This document shows positions 51,383-60,479 of a stretch of 64,000 bases of DNA, one piece after another. The stretch covers positions 372,501 through 436,500 of the forward strand of contig NZ_CP069213.1 in NCBI RefSeq assembly GCF_016834455.1, written 5' to 3'. Within the stretch, counting starts at the first letter, position 1. Each line of letters begins with the position of its first letter. The translations under genes and the position numbers were made by a program. The stretch is from Shewanella litorisediminis (GTDB lineage Bacteria > Pseudomonadota > Gammaproteobacteria > Enterobacterales > Shewanellaceae). The notes under the pieces were generated by a model. The model saw nothing but the letters and a program-made list of their open reading frames with translations. It was not told where the DNA came from and did not search any database.

Positions 51383-52972
51383 TCAGTGGCGGAAGTGGCG
51401 CATGTTGGTGAACACCATGGCCATGCCGTGCTCGTCGGCGGCGGCAATCACTTCCTCATCGCGGATAGAACCGCCGGGCTGAATGATGCAGCTGATACCG
51501 GCAGCCGCAGCGGCGTCGATACCGTCGCGGAATGGGAAGAAGGCATCGGAAGCCATTACTGAGCCTTCAACCACCAGGCCTTCATCGGCGGCCTTGATGC
51601 CGGCAATCTTGGCACTGTATACGCGGCTCATCTGGCCTGCGCCCACGCCGATGGTCATGCCTTCTTTGGCATACACGATGGCGTTGGATTTCACGAACTT
51701 AGCCACTTTCCAGCAGAACATCAGATCTTTCAGTTCGGCTTCGGTGGGTACGCGCTTGGTCACGACTTTAAGCTCGGCCTCGGTCACCATGCCCTGATCG
51801 CGGTCCTGAATGAGCAGGCCACCGTTTACGCGCTTGTAGTCCAGACCCTTGGTCTGCCCGGTCCACTGACCGCACTCCAGAAGACGTACGTTGGTTTTCT
51901 TGGCAACCACGTCGCGGGCGGCCTGGCTCACCACGGGGGCGATGATCACTTCCACGAACTGACGCTCAACGATGGCGGCGGCGGTTTCGCCGTCCAGCTC
52001 GCGGTTAAAGGCGATGATGCCACCGAAGGCAGACGTTGGGTCGGTCTTGTAGGCGCGGTTGTAGGCGTCCAGCAGGTTATCACCCAGGGCTACACCACAG
52101 GGGTTGGCGTGCTTGACGATAACGCAGGCAGGGGCGGCGAATTCTTTTACGCACTCAAGGGCGGCGTCGGTGTCGGCGATGTTGTTGTAAGACAGGGCCT
52201 TACCCTGAAGCTGAGTGGCGGTGGCCACTGAGGCCTCGTCGCTGTTCAAATCCACGTAGAAGGCGGCGCTCTGGTGGCTGTTTTCGCCGTAGCGCAGGTC
52301 CTGCTTCTTCACCAGCTGGGTGTTGAAGGTGCGTGGGAATTTGGAATCGTCGTGGCACTCGTCGCTGCTGTGAGCCGGTACCATGGTACCGAAGTAGTTG
52401 GCAATCATGCCATCGTAAGCAGCAGTGTGCTCAAAGGCGGCAATGGCCAGATCGAAGCGGGTAGCGTGGGTAGTCGAACCGCCGCTCACGCTCATTTCGG
52501 CCAGCACGCGGTCGTAGTCTTTGGCGTTAACCACAATCACCACGTCTTTGTGGTTCTTGGCAGCAGCGCGCACCATGGTAGGACCGCCGATATCGATGTT
52601 CTCGATGGCGTCTTCCAGGGTACAGCCAGGCTTGGCAACGGTAGCAGCAAAGGGATACAGGTTAACGGCAACCAGATCGATAGGGCCAATGTTGTTGGCA
52701 GCCATTACATCTTCGTCCTGGCCGCGACGCGCCAGAATGCCACCATGCACCTTGGGATGCAGGGTCTTGACCCGACCGTCCATGATCTCAGGGTGACCTG
52801 TGTAGTCAGAAACTTCGATCACAGGTACGCCGTTATCGGCCAGCAGCTTGGCAGTGCCACCGGTGGACAGGAGTTCTACGCCCTGTGCATGCAGTGCCTG
52901 GGCAAACTCGAGGATACCTGTTTTATCGGACACGCTCAGCAGCGCGCGGCGAATGGGTCTGGCATTATTCAT
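51383..52972 (-). CDS. purH: PurH, AICAR transformylase / IMP cyclohydrolase
   Basis: This 529-aa bifunctional enzyme performs the last two steps of purine synthesis. The N-terminal MGS-like IMP cyclohydrolase domain begins [13 protein letters not shown] (about residue 8) and has the [11 protein letters not shown] motif (about 70). The C-terminal AICAR formyltransferase domain has the Lys-His of IVKHANPCG (about 268) and ends GGSIRDEE. It is first in the purH-purD operon and divergent from the MerR gene. Confidence 0.96.
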   Translation of the reverse strand: MNNARPIRRALLSVSDKTGILEFAQALHAQGVELLSTGGTAKLLADNGVPVIEVSDYTGHPEIMDGRVKTLHPKVHGGILARRGQDEDVMAANNIGPIDLVAVNLYPFAATVAKPGCTLEDAIENIDIGGPTMVRAAAKNHKDVVIVVNAKDYDRVLAEMSVSGGSTTHATRFDLAIAAFEHTAAYDGMIANYFGTMVPAHSSDECHDDSKFPRTFNTQLVKKQDLRYGENSHQSAAFYVDLNSDEASVATATQLQGKALSYNNIADTDAALECVKEFAAPACVIVKHANPCGVALGDNLLDAYNRAYKTDPTSAFGGIIAFNRELDGETAAAIVERQFVEVIIAPVVSQAARDVVAKKTNVRLLECGQWTGQTKGLDYKRVNGGLLIQDRDQGMVTEAELKVVTKRVPTEAELKDLMFCWKVAKFVKSNAIVYAKEGMTIGVGAGQMSRVYSAKIAGIKAADEGLVVEGSVMASDAFFPFRDGIDAAAAAGISCIIQPGGSIRDEEVIAAADEHGMAMVFTNMRHFRH

Positions 52973-53202
52973 TTTGGGTACAGTTTTCCGCTGTTAAGGG
53001 TTCAAGGATCTTTCGGAAAACAAAACAACATCAATGTTTTATTTTCCAAAAGCCCCTCGCGTTCCCCTCACGCGATGTTATTGGTCTGCCAAGACACCTT
53101 TTTATGGGCGCGTATTCTACCGTAAAACGCTACCCGGCGCTGTTTTTTCTGCGTGATTTCACAATATCGTTCTGCGAACGACACACAGGGTAACACAGAC
53201 CC
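52973..53202. other. purH upstream region
   Basis: It holds the purH promoter on the minus strand. TCGCGT and ACGCGA form a 6-bp inverted repeat with 7-nt loop at 53057-53075. No good match to the enterobacterial PurR box was found. Confidence 0.45.
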
Positions 53203-53234
53203 TTGACCTTGGATTAAACTCCAAGGTTTATACT
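53203..53234 (+). promoter_or_regulatory. MerR-type promoter and operator
   Basis: TTGACC (53203-53208) and TATACT (53229-53234) are separated by a long 20-bp spacer. A perfect palindrome ACCTTGGA-TTAAAC-TCCAAGGT (53206-53227) fills the spacer. That is the hallmark of promoters untwisted by MerR-family activators, so the regulator downstream probably controls itself and the permease. Confidence 0.85.
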
Positions 53235-53265
53235 TGCGCCACTGTCACGAATTTGGAATAGACAC

Positions 53266-53727
53266 ATGTATCGCATTGGTGAGTTGGCCAGCCTCTGTGA
53301 GGTGAAAGCCGATACTCTGAGGTTTTACGAAAAGCACGGCTTGCTCTCGCCCTCCATGCGCAGTGATTCGGGCTACCGTCTCTACAGCCCCGATGATGCC
53401 GCCCGGCTCAAGTTTATTTTGCGGGCCAAGGCGGTGGGTTTTTCCCTGAATGAAATCACTGAGCTTTTATCCATCGAGCTGAATAAGGCCGACTGGGCCT
53501 GCGCCGATGTGAAGGGCATGGTGGACGACAAACTCGAGCAGGTGAGTACCAAAATCGCTGAGCTGACGGTGTTTCGCGATTCTTTACAGCGTTTGTCGGA
53601 TGCCTGCTGCGGCGGCCCCGAGAGCGCCGAACACTGCTCCATTTTGGAAGCCCTGGAAACCAATCGTCAGGTGCGCCCGGAACATCATGGGAACGCACAG
53701 CATAAGGGTGATGATTCATGCTGCTGA
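53266..53727 (+). CDS. MerR-family metal-responsive regulator (ZntR-like)
   Basis: This 153-aa regulator has an N-terminal winged helix (MYRIGELASLCEVKADTLRFYEK), a dimerisation helix, and metal-site cysteines in WACAD (about residue 81), ACCGG (about 112) and EHCSI (about 124), the pattern of Zn/Cd/Pb-sensing MerR proteins. The C-terminal tail is His-rich and ends DDSCC. Its stop overlaps the permease start by 10 nt, so the two are coupled. The divergent palindromic operator upstream supports autoregulation. The true metal is not known; relatives in Shewanella are annotated ZntR. Confidence 0.85.
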   Translation: MYRIGELASLCEVKADTLRFYEKHGLLSPSMRSDSGYRLYSPDDAARLKFILRAKAVGFSLNEITELLSIELNKADWACADVKGMVDDKLEQVSTKIAELTVFRDSLQRLSDACCGGPESAEHCSILEALETNRQVRPEHHGNAQHKGDDSCC

Positions 53728-55178
53728 ATAACTTTCTTCATTTGTTTTTGGAATCCGCCCCCTGGTTACTGCTGGGCTTGTTTTTGGCCGGTATGCTGAA
53801 AATGTTTGTGCCCATGGAGTGGATGCAAAAGCAGCTCGGTGGTCACGGCTTTAAGGCCACGGTGAAGGCGGCGTTACTTGGCGCGCCCTTGCCACTGTGC
53901 TCCTGTGGGGTTATTCCGGCGGCGGTGGGCCTTCGGCGCAGCGGCGCTTCCAAGGCGGCCACCACCTCGTTTTTGGTGTCGACTCCTGAGACCGGCGTCG
54001 ACTCTGTGACTGTCTCCTATGTTTTGCTTGGCCCCTTTATGGCCATAGTACGCCCCATCGCCGCCGTGACCAGCGCCATAGTGGCAGGCCTGCTGGTGGG
54101 CCGTGATGAAGATGAGCCGGAGAGCAGATCTCAATCAGCGGAAAAGCCGCCAGAGAAGCTGTCTGAGAAACCTTCTGATAAGCCAATGGCCCAGGCCGCC
54201 AAGCCTGCCATGAGCTTCAAACCGGTTGCGGCAAACAGCCCACTGATGACGCCAACCGGCGCCAAGCTGTCTGGCGCGCCGGCGGTGAGCTTCAAACCAG
54301 CTACCGAAAAAACGGCGGCAAAGACTGGCGGAAGTTGCTGCTCCGGCAAAGTCGAAGCTGAGCCCAAGCCCGAACCCAAGCAAGAATCCTGCTGCGCGCC
54401 TAAGGCGGTTGCGGCTTCCTGTTGCGACACCGAGGCGCCTGCTATGGAAACGGCTTCTTGCTGCAACACCAAGGCACCAGCGGTTGAGACGAAGACATCA
54501 AGCTGCTGCGCTTCTTCATCCACATCCTCATCCAGGGCACAATCAGCGGATGCCGCCTGCTGCGGCAGCACTCAACAGCATGGCAAGCAAAACGATAAGC
54601 CTGTCTCTGTGATTGAGCGGATCTGGGACGGCCTGGTGTATGCCTCAAACGATTTGGTGCGTGATACCGCCATCTGGCTGCTGATTGGTCTTTTCTTTGC
54701 CGCCTTGGTGCAAACCTATGTGCCGGCAGACTTTTTGGCTCAGTGGGGCAATGGCATTCTCGCCATGTTGGTGATGGTGGTGGTGTCTATCCCCATGTAT
54801 ATCTGCGCCACGGCATCGACCCCGATTGCGGCGGGATTGCTGCTGGCCGGTGTGTCACCCGGCGCCGTGCTGGTGTTTATGATGGCAGGCCCTGCCACCA
54901 ATATCGCGACCCTGGGGGTGGTGACCAAGGAGCTGGGTAAGCGGGCGCTGTTTGGCTACCTCGGCGGTGTGCTGGGTGTGGCTTTGGTGTTTGGTGTGCT
55001 GGTGAACTATCTGGTCGCCACCTTCGGCTTTGAAGTGGCGCCGCAGATTGGTGAAGAGCACTCGATGCTGCCAGACTGGCTGGTGGCCTCATCCGGGTTG
55101 CTGCTTGCCTTTCTCATGGGGCGGGTGCTGTGGCAAAAGCTGCCCCGCAAACAAAAAACCGGCAGTTGCTGCAGCTAA
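53718..55178 (+). CDS. Metal-linked permease with Cys-Cys-rich loop (ArsP/DUF318 family)
   Basis: This 486-aa membrane protein has two sets of membrane helices: residues about 1-130 (with GAPLPLCSCGVIPA) and about 310-470 (with PMYICATASTPIAAGLL). These are the two halves of the PF03773 permease fold, which includes ArsP and YraQ. Between them lies a ~170-residue hydrophilic loop with at least six Cys-Cys pairs (SCCS, SCCAP, SCCDT, SCCNT, SCCAS, ACCG), and the C-terminus ends SCCS. It is translated from a start overlapping the MerR gene. I infer export of a thiophilic metal or organometal. Confidence 0.85.
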   Translation: MLLNNFLHLFLESAPWLLLGLFLAGMLKMFVPMEWMQKQLGGHGFKATVKAALLGAPLPLCSCGVIPAAVGLRRSGASKAATTSFLVSTPETGVDSVTVSYVLLGPFMAIVRPIAAVTSAIVAGLLVGRDEDEPESRSQSAEKPPEKLSEKPSDKPMAQAAKPAMSFKPVAANSPLMTPTGAKLSGAPAVSFKPATEKTAAKTGGSCCSGKVEAEPKPEPKQESCCAPKAVAASCCDTEAPAMETASCCNTKAPAVETKTSSCCASSSTSSSRAQSADAACCGSTQQHGKQNDKPVSVIERIWDGLVYASNDLVRDTAIWLLIGLFFAALVQTYVPADFLAQWGNGILAMLVMVVVSIPMYICATASTPIAAGLLLAGVSPGAVLVFMMAGPATNIATLGVVTKELGKRALFGYLGGVLGVALVFGVLVNYLVATFGFEVAPQIGEEHSMLPDWLVASSGLLLAFLMGRVLWQKLPRKQKTGSCCS

Positions 55179-55202
55179 GGTTCACCGCACAGCATCACAA
55201 GG

Positions 55203-55228
55203 CCCCGCGTCAGCGGGGTTTTTTTGTT
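55203..55228 (+). terminator. Terminator after the permease gene
   Basis: CCCCGC-GTCA-GCGGGG followed by T7 lies 25 nt after the permease stop. Confidence 0.92.
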
Positions 55229-55372
55229 TCTGCTTGTGCCATTAAGGCGATGTGAACTTGCCGTTGGTTATTGTATTTGTTTACAAAATAGACTTGTTTT
55301 CCCTGCATTGGCGTTGAATGATGTGGGGGCTCCTGCGGTAACGGACTGACCTTATTACAAAGAGGGATACAC

Positions 55373-57346
55373 ATGAAAAAGACCCTACTGGCACTCAGCA
55401 TGGCCACGTTGGCGGTGGCTGGTTGCCAATCGACCCAATCCAATCAGGGGGCGGATACAGCGGCTGTTGCCAATTCAGCCAATAGCCAGGATGCCGCCAC
55501 AGCCAAGCAGCCCTACGCCAAACCCTTGCTGCTGGCACACCCCAGGTACGATGCCAAAACCTTTTTTGATACCACGTCTTACACGGGCTCAAGCATTTCT
55601 GCCGATGGCAGCGCCGTGCTGGTGGGGTCGGATGAGTCGGGTATCTACAACCTGTATCGCCTTAGTTTGCTCGATGGCAGCAAAACCCAGCTGACCAACT
55701 TTGAAGACAGTACTTTCCCTGTGCGCTGGTTCCCTGAAGATGACAGGGTCTTGCTCAGTAAGGACAAGGGTGGCAATGAGCTTAACCACCTGTATGTGCT
55801 CGAGCTGGATGGCAGCGTGAAAGACCTCACTCCGGGGGATAATACCCGGGCAAGCTTTGCCGGATTCAGTGGCGACGGCAAGGTGTTTTATGTGCAGACC
55901 AACGAGCGCAATCCCAAGTTTATGGATTTGTATCGTTACGATGCCAGGACCTATGAGCGCACCCTGGTCTTTCAAAACGATGAAGGCTATTCATTGGGGG
56001 ATATAGACCGCAGTGGCCGCTTTGTGGCGCTGAATAAGTCGGTCAGCAATAAAGATATCGACATCTATCTGCTTGACCTTCGCAGCCGTAGCCTGAAACC
56101 CGTGCTGGTAAGTGAACCGGGGCTTGAGGCCGCCGAGGCGGTATTCAGCTTTTCCCACGATGGCCGAACCCTCTATTACGGCAGCGATGCCAAATCCGAA
56201 TTTAACGAGGTGTGGGCATACGATATCGCCTCCGGCACCCGTAAACCTGTTGCCAGTCATGATTGGGATGTCAGCTATTACGGTTTTTCGGACAGTGGTC
56301 GCTATCAGGCTATGGCGGTGAATGCCGATGCCAGCACCAAGGTCACCATTACCGATACCCAAACCGGCAAGGCACTGGCGTTGCCGCCTTTGCCACCGGG
56401 GGATTTCCGTGGCGTAAGTTTTTCCAAAGACGATAAAACCATGGTGTTTTACCTGAATTCGGATATTTCACCGTCTGAGCTGTATGTCTGGCAGATAGGC
56501 GAGCCTTCGGTAAAACGTCTCACCAAGGCCCTCAGTCCTGCCATGGACAGCGCCAATCTGGTGCCTTCTGAGGTGGTCAGGTTCAAGAGTTTTGATGGCC
56601 TCGAGATCCCTGGTCTCCTGTATCGTCCCAAGCTGGCACACGCCGCCAGTCCGTCACCCGCGGTTATCTACGTTCACGGCGGTCCGGGTGGTCAGAGCCG
56701 CAGCGGCTACAATCCGACAATCCAACATCTGGTCAATCACGGTTACGTGGTCTTTGCCATCAACAACCGTGGCAGCTCGGGCTATGGCAAAACCTTCTTC
56801 CATCTGGACGACAAAAACCACGGCGATGGCGACCTGAAAGACATGGTGTGGGGTAAGCAATACCTCCAGAGCCTGGATTGGGTGGATAAGGATCGTATCG
56901 GCATCATGGGTGGCAGCTACGGTGGCTACATGGTGGCCGCAGCGCTCGCCTTTACCCCGGAAGAGTTCAAGGTGGGGATAGATATTTTCGGTGTCACCAA
57001 CTGGGTACGAACCCTGAACTCCATCCCGCCCTGGTGGGAGAGTTTCCGTAAATCGCTGTACGACGAGATGGGCGACCCAGCCACAGATGCCGAGCGTCAC
57101 AAGGCCATTTCACCCCTGTTCCATGCAGAAAAAATTGTGCGGCCTCTGATGGTCATTCAGGGCGCCAATGACCCCCGCGTGTTGCAGGTGGAAAGCGATG
57201 AGCTGGTGGAAAAGGTACGTGCCAACGGTGTGCCGGTTGAGTATGTGCTGTTCGATGACGAAGGCCATGGCTTTACCAAAAAAGCCAATCGGATCACGGC
57301 ATCTGAGGCGTATCTCAAGTTTTTGGATACCTACCTCAAACCCTGA
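55373..57346 (+). CDS. Prolyl-oligopeptidase-family (S9) lipoprotein peptidase
   Basis: This 657-aa protein has a lipoprotein signal with lipobox VAGC near residues 15-18, an N-terminal propeller of WD/TolB-like repeats (about 60-390), and a C-terminal alpha/beta hydrolase domain with catalytic Ser in GGSYGGYM (about residue 520), Asp in GANDPRV (about 603) and His in DEGHGF (about 636). It resembles dipeptidyl or acylaminoacyl peptidases of the S9C type and probably acts in the periplasm. An AGAGGGA ribosome site precedes the ATG. It has its own terminator. Confidence 0.9.
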   Translation: MKKTLLALSMATLAVAGCQSTQSNQGADTAAVANSANSQDAATAKQPYAKPLLLAHPRYDAKTFFDTTSYTGSSISADGSAVLVGSDESGIYNLYRLSLLDGSKTQLTNFEDSTFPVRWFPEDDRVLLSKDKGGNELNHLYVLELDGSVKDLTPGDNTRASFAGFSGDGKVFYVQTNERNPKFMDLYRYDARTYERTLVFQNDEGYSLGDIDRSGRFVALNKSVSNKDIDIYLLDLRSRSLKPVLVSEPGLEAAEAVFSFSHDGRTLYYGSDAKSEFNEVWAYDIASGTRKPVASHDWDVSYYGFSDSGRYQAMAVNADASTKVTITDTQTGKALALPPLPPGDFRGVSFSKDDKTMVFYLNSDISPSELYVWQIGEPSVKRLTKALSPAMDSANLVPSEVVRFKSFDGLEIPGLLYRPKLAHAASPSPAVIYVHGGPGGQSRSGYNPTIQHLVNHGYVVFAINNRGSSGYGKTFFHLDDKNHGDGDLKDMVWGKQYLQSLDWVDKDRIGIMGGSYGGYMVAAALAFTPEEFKVGIDIFGVTNWVRTLNSIPPWWESFRKSLYDEMGDPATDAERHKAISPLFHAEKIVRPLMVIQGANDPRVLQVESDELVEKVRANGVPVEYVLFDDEGHGFTKKANRITASEAYLKFLDTYLKP

Positions 57347-57356
57347 AGCTAAACCC

Positions 57357-57530
57357 ATCAAAAAAGGCACTCATTGAGTGCCTTTTTTATGGGATAAGGC
57401 CAACGCCTTACTTGCTTTTTTTACCCAGGTTTTCAACCTTTCCGCTGCTGACCACTTGCTTTTTGGCCTGTTTGGCGGCGCGCTTTTCCTTCATGGATTT
57501 TTGGGGCTGCTTTTTCTGATCTCTGCTCAT
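57357..57530 (-). CDS. Small Lys/Gln-rich basic protein
   Basis: This 57-aa frame starts MSRDQKKQPQKSMKEKRAAK and is rich in Lys and Gln, with no Cys before its last turn. An excellent ribosome site, AGGAAG, lies 7 nt before the ATG at 57530. After residue 36 the frame passes an A8 run (57415-57422) and continues through the terminator at 57360-57388. A one-base shift at A8 would end it at GKKSK after 40 residues. Function unknown. It is convergent with the S9 peptidase gene. Confidence 0.55.
57360..57388. terminator. Terminator between the S9 peptidase and the small ORF
   Basis: AAAAGGCACTC-ATT-GAGTGCCTTTT with A- and T-runs is suited to both directions. It starts 14 nt after the S9 stop and overlaps the 3' end of the small minus-strand frame. 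Confidence 0.85.
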
Positions 57531-57689
57531 GGTGGCTTCCTGCGTTGATGTGAACTTTTGCCAGGACGTTTTTTGTTCGGCAAGAACCAGAATAGAGAAT
57601 TGAGCTGGGAGCAGATAGATTATTTTAAGCTAAGCCAACGTTGCTTATATCAAGAAACACTAGTCTGTCGGACTGGTCTAATCGGGATA

Positions 57690-57718
57690 CAAAAAAGCCC
57701 CTGAAACAGGGGCTTTGG
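57690..57718 (-). terminator. Terminator after the DUF4382 gene
   Basis: On the minus strand AAAGCCCCTG-TTT-CAGGGGCTTTTTT is a strong stem and T-run, starting about 11 nt after the stop of the gene at 57729. Confidence 0.88.
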
Positions 57719-57728
57719 GCGCTGATTA

Positions 57729-58754
57729 TCAGCTGGCGGGAGTAAAGTCACCGGGGAAATGGCGAGTTGTGGTTTCGCCTTTGGTCACTGTTACATCCTG
57801 CTCATCGGCATGGATGAAGAACGGCATTTCCACGTCGGTTGGCGAGTTGTCGGCTTCAGGATCGTCGTTCTGGGCAACACAGGTGTAACCCAGCGCGTAA
57901 TCGCCTGTGACTACGAAACCAAATTCGTAGTCATGACCGGTAACAACCTCTTCGGCATTGGTGATTTCGTTTACGCGGGCAACGGCCAGCGGAGCCACCA
58001 TGGGTTCGGTAACCGCTGGGCGGATGTCACTCATGTTGTCCAGTAGAGTTGCGGCGGGGTAGAGGTACACGGCGGGGGCAAACTCGCTGCCACCGGCGGC
58101 AGTTTCACAGGCCGCCATCAGCTCGTCACTGACCTGGCCGCTGATGTTGCCAACTTCGGCGCGGTTTACCAGTTGCACTGAGGTAGGCTTCAGGGTCCAG
58201 TAGTCTTTGTTGCCATGGGGCGCCTGGATGCCACGGGCGAGATCAAACTCGGCCACGTAATCGTTGGCACCGGCTGCAATGGTGAAGGCCTTGTTGAAGA
58301 ACAAGCGTCCAACTGATTTGTCCTTGTCTATATCTGCGTCTCCGCAACTTTCTCCTACACTATTGGTTACCAGTCCTTTATCAATTCCGTCTTTAGTTTT
58401 AACAAAGGAACTGGCGGTATCTACGGTTTCGCTATTTTCCATGTAGATACACATCTGGTATTCGCCAACCGGTACCTGAACGCCTTCCACCAGCGTTTCG
58501 GCTGAGCTGCCTTGAAACGCCAGCAAATCCACCTGCTGGGTGACAATAAACGGAAAAGACTCTCCGCTATTTTTGTTTTTCAGGACAACCTGTTTGAAGG
58601 CGATATTCACCTGGGTTGCATCGGCTGGGTTGTCAGAAACGCCCAGACTGAAGCTGCCCATCTGAGGTTGTGGATTTGAGTCATTGTCACTGCCACCACA
58701 GGCTGCGAGTAGCGAGGTCAGGGTGACGGCGATAAGCGTTTTGGTTAGTTTCAT
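57729..58754 (-). CDS. DUF4382-family lipoprotein
   Basis: This 341-aa lipoprotein has lipobox LAAC near residues 16-19 and the DUF4382 domain (about 33-190, starting GSFSLGVSDNPAD and including VNIAFKQVVLKN). A carboxypeptidase-regulatory-like segment follows (ISGQVSDELMAACE). Function is unknown; related proteins are common in Shewanella and Vibrio and may bind surface ligands. A degenerate 24-bp tandem repeat lies just upstream, at about 58762-58810. Confidence 0.75.
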   Translation of the reverse strand: MKLTKTLIAVTLTSLLAACGGSDNDSNPQPQMGSFSLGVSDNPADATQVNIAFKQVVLKNKNSGESFPFIVTQQVDLLAFQGSSAETLVEGVQVPVGEYQMCIYMENSETVDTASSFVKTKDGIDKGLVTNSVGESCGDADIDKDKSVGRLFFNKAFTIAAGANDYVAEFDLARGIQAPHGNKDYWTLKPTSVQLVNRAEVGNISGQVSDELMAACETAAGGSEFAPAVYLYPAATLLDNMSDIRPAVTEPMVAPLAVARVNEITNAEEVVTGHDYEFGFVVTGDYALGYTCVAQNDDPEADNSPTDVEMPFFIHADEQDVTVTKGETTTRHFPGDFTPAS

Positions 58755-59215
58755 GTTGCACCTTTTTGTTATTCAGAGTTCCATTTTCCCTGTTATTGAG
58801 GTTGCCTTCTTCCATGTTCCCCCAGGCCCCGAGTTTCAGGGCATGCCTAACAGGATAAGCTTTTGTACGGTAAACGCAATTAATAGCCACGCTAACTGTA
58901 TGGGAATAGGGCTGGGCGAAGTCAGGTGGTTCAAACAGCTGAATGTCAAATTGGGCTACTAAATGCTGATAAATACCCGGTAGCCAGCGATAAAGAGGGG
59001 CTTTTAGGGTAGGGAGGTGGATTCTCGCCTGGTGCATGGGGGCGCATTTCAACACAGGAATCGGCTTGCCGGTGGCTATGCCAACCCCCCGGAATGAAAT
59101 CCTCCCATACCGCGCCTCAACCTGGAACGCAGGATTGGCGCTTACCTCCATCGCGGGGCTGCACGGTGTCGGCGGTGGTGATAGACTGGCTGCGTTCAAT
59201 CACCCGGAGACCCCA
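58755..59215. other. Intergenic region upstream of the DUF4382 gene and elaA
   Basis: It contains the degenerate tandem repeat TTGTTATTCAGAG / CTGTTATTGAGG (58762-58810). A minus-strand frame of 170 codons (58687-59199) crosses into the lipoprotein gene and has no ribosome site or recognised family, so it is not called. No RNA was identified. Confidence 0.45.
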
Positions 59216-59674
59216 ATGATCCGCTGGCAAACACAGGCTTTTGCCGACCTCGATACCCTGACTCTGTACCGTTTATTGAAACTCAGAGTTGATATTTTTG
59301 TGGTAGAGCAGCATTGCCCCTATCCCGAACTCGACGAAAAGGACTTGCATCCGCAGGCGATGCACCTGCTGGGTTGGCAGCAAGAAAAGCTGGTGGCCTA
59401 CGCACGCATACTGCCGCCGGGACTCAGTTACCCGCAAGCCAGTATTGGCCGGGTGGCGGTGGAGGAATCGGAGCGGGGTGCTGGTGTGGCCAGAGCGTTA
59501 ATGAACCAAGCCATATCGCTTGCCCTCGAAGCCTGGCCCGATGCGGGCATTCAAATTGGAGCTCAGGAATACCTGCAGGCCTTTTATACCTCACTTGGCT
59601 TTACGCCTGTCTCCGCCGTTTACCTTGAAGATGGGATCCCCCATCTGGATATGCGCTTTCATCAAAGGACATGA
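59216..59674 (+). CDS. elaA: ElaA-type GNAT acetyltransferase
   Basis: This 152-aa GNAT protein matches the ElaA family start (MIRWQTQAFADL) and its LYRLLKLRVDIFVVEQ segment (about residues 18-33). The acetyl-CoA-binding region is GRVAVEESERGAGVARALM (about 80-98). The substrate is unknown. The ATG at 59216 lies after CGGAGA; a longer frame from 59036 would add 60 residues without similarity. It is followed 4 bp later by the ABM gene on the same strand. Confidence 0.88.
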   Translation: MIRWQTQAFADLDTLTLYRLLKLRVDIFVVEQHCPYPELDEKDLHPQAMHLLGWQQEKLVAYARILPPGLSYPQASIGRVAVEESERGAGVARALMNQAISLALEAWPDAGIQIGAQEYLQAFYTSLGFTPVSAVYLEDGIPHLDMRFHQRT

Positions 59675-59678
59675 ATAG

Positions 59679-59996
59679 ATGACAAACTATGTGATAAATC
59701 GTCGCCAACTGGTGTGTGTGGCAAGCTTTTTAGCGTTTCCAGGTAAAGAAGAAGCCCTGATTGAGGCCCTGGGGGCGCTTATCCCCGATACCCGTCGTGA
59801 AGTGGGTTGTATCAGATACGAGTTGAATCAAAGCCGCGACGAGCCAAGACGCATCACCTTTATTGAAAAGTTCGTGGATGTGGAGGCTTTTGACAGCCAC
59901 TGCGCCAAGGATGCCATTCAGCACTACTTTCATCAGCAGATGCCCGAGCTGGTGGAGTCTTTTAAGGTGGAAACCTACCACGAGATCATCGTCTGA
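59679..59996 (+). CDS. Antibiotic biosynthesis monooxygenase-like (ABM) protein
   Basis: This 105-aa protein has the compact ABM/YgiN dimer fold, with conserved ALIPDTRREVGCIRYEL (about residues 29-45) and FIEKFVD (about 61-67). Relatives are small quinol or aldehyde-modifying enzymes, but the actual reaction here is unknown. It lies directly after elaA and is ended by a bidirectional terminator. Confidence 0.8.
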   Translation: MTNYVINRRQLVCVASFLAFPGKEEALIEALGALIPDTRREVGCIRYELNQSRDEPRRITFIEKFVDVEAFDSHCAKDAIQHYFHQQMPELVESFKVETYHEIIV

Positions 59997-60040
59997 GTCG
60001 GTTGAGATTCGGCCACAGGCCGCAGTCGTAGAGCAGATGC

Positions 60041-60069
60041 AAAAAAGCCCCGGGTGAGGGGCTTTTTTA
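60041..60069. terminator. Bidirectional terminator
   Basis: AAAAAAGCCCC-GGGTGA-GGGGCTTTTTT lies between the ABM gene and the convergent small gene at 60097. Confidence 0.88.
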
Positions 60070-60096
60070 ATGCTGAAAAGCGGCGGTAGTTGTCAT

Positions 60097-60351
60097 TTAT
60101 TGGCCGCGCAGCACTATCTGCGGATTGGTATCCAGCTCGCCATCGGCAGTGAGGGCAGCCAGCTCCTGATCCTGAGCTATCACCGCCAGTGGGCCCCGCG
60201 GCATGTTGCGCACAAACAACAACCGGAATCCCCAGGCCTGTAAGCGGTAAAAACTCATTTTTTGTTCAGCCGTCATTATGTTCCAATGCTGCTGAAAAGT
60301 CGGTGCGCTCCCTCGCCTGTCTTGCTCCACCAATGCGGTTTGATTCATCAT
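60097..60351 (-). CDS. Small conserved protein of unknown function
   Basis: This 84-aa protein starts MMNQTALVEQDRRGS and has no signal, membrane helix or Cys. It resembles uncharacterised Shewanella proteins, which I recall only in outline. The first in-frame ATG with a good ribosome site (AAAGGCGAG) is at 60351; the next is one codon later. It lies between the ABM gene and the divergent radical SAM gene. Confidence 0.6.
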   Translation of the reverse strand: MMNQTALVEQDRRGSAPTFQQHWNIMTAEQKMSFYRLQAWGFRLLFVRNMPRGPLAVIAQDQELAALTADGELDTNPQIVLRGQ

Positions 60352-60479
60352 GACTCGCCTTTTAAAGGTGAAAACTGGCATAGCTGGCGCGCATTTTAAC
60401 AGCAGACGTGTGGTTAAAATTTGCGCTGGCGCATATTTGTAAGTATTTCTTATGACTAAATAGTCAGAGGTTCCTGTTC

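Noticed and set aside
52973..53265. Search for a PurR box upstream of purH
   Set aside because: No sequence close to the enterobacterial consensus was found on either strand.
58687..59199. 170-codon minus-strand frame upstream of elaA
   Set aside because: It runs into the lipoprotein gene, lacks a ribosome site and shows no known domain.
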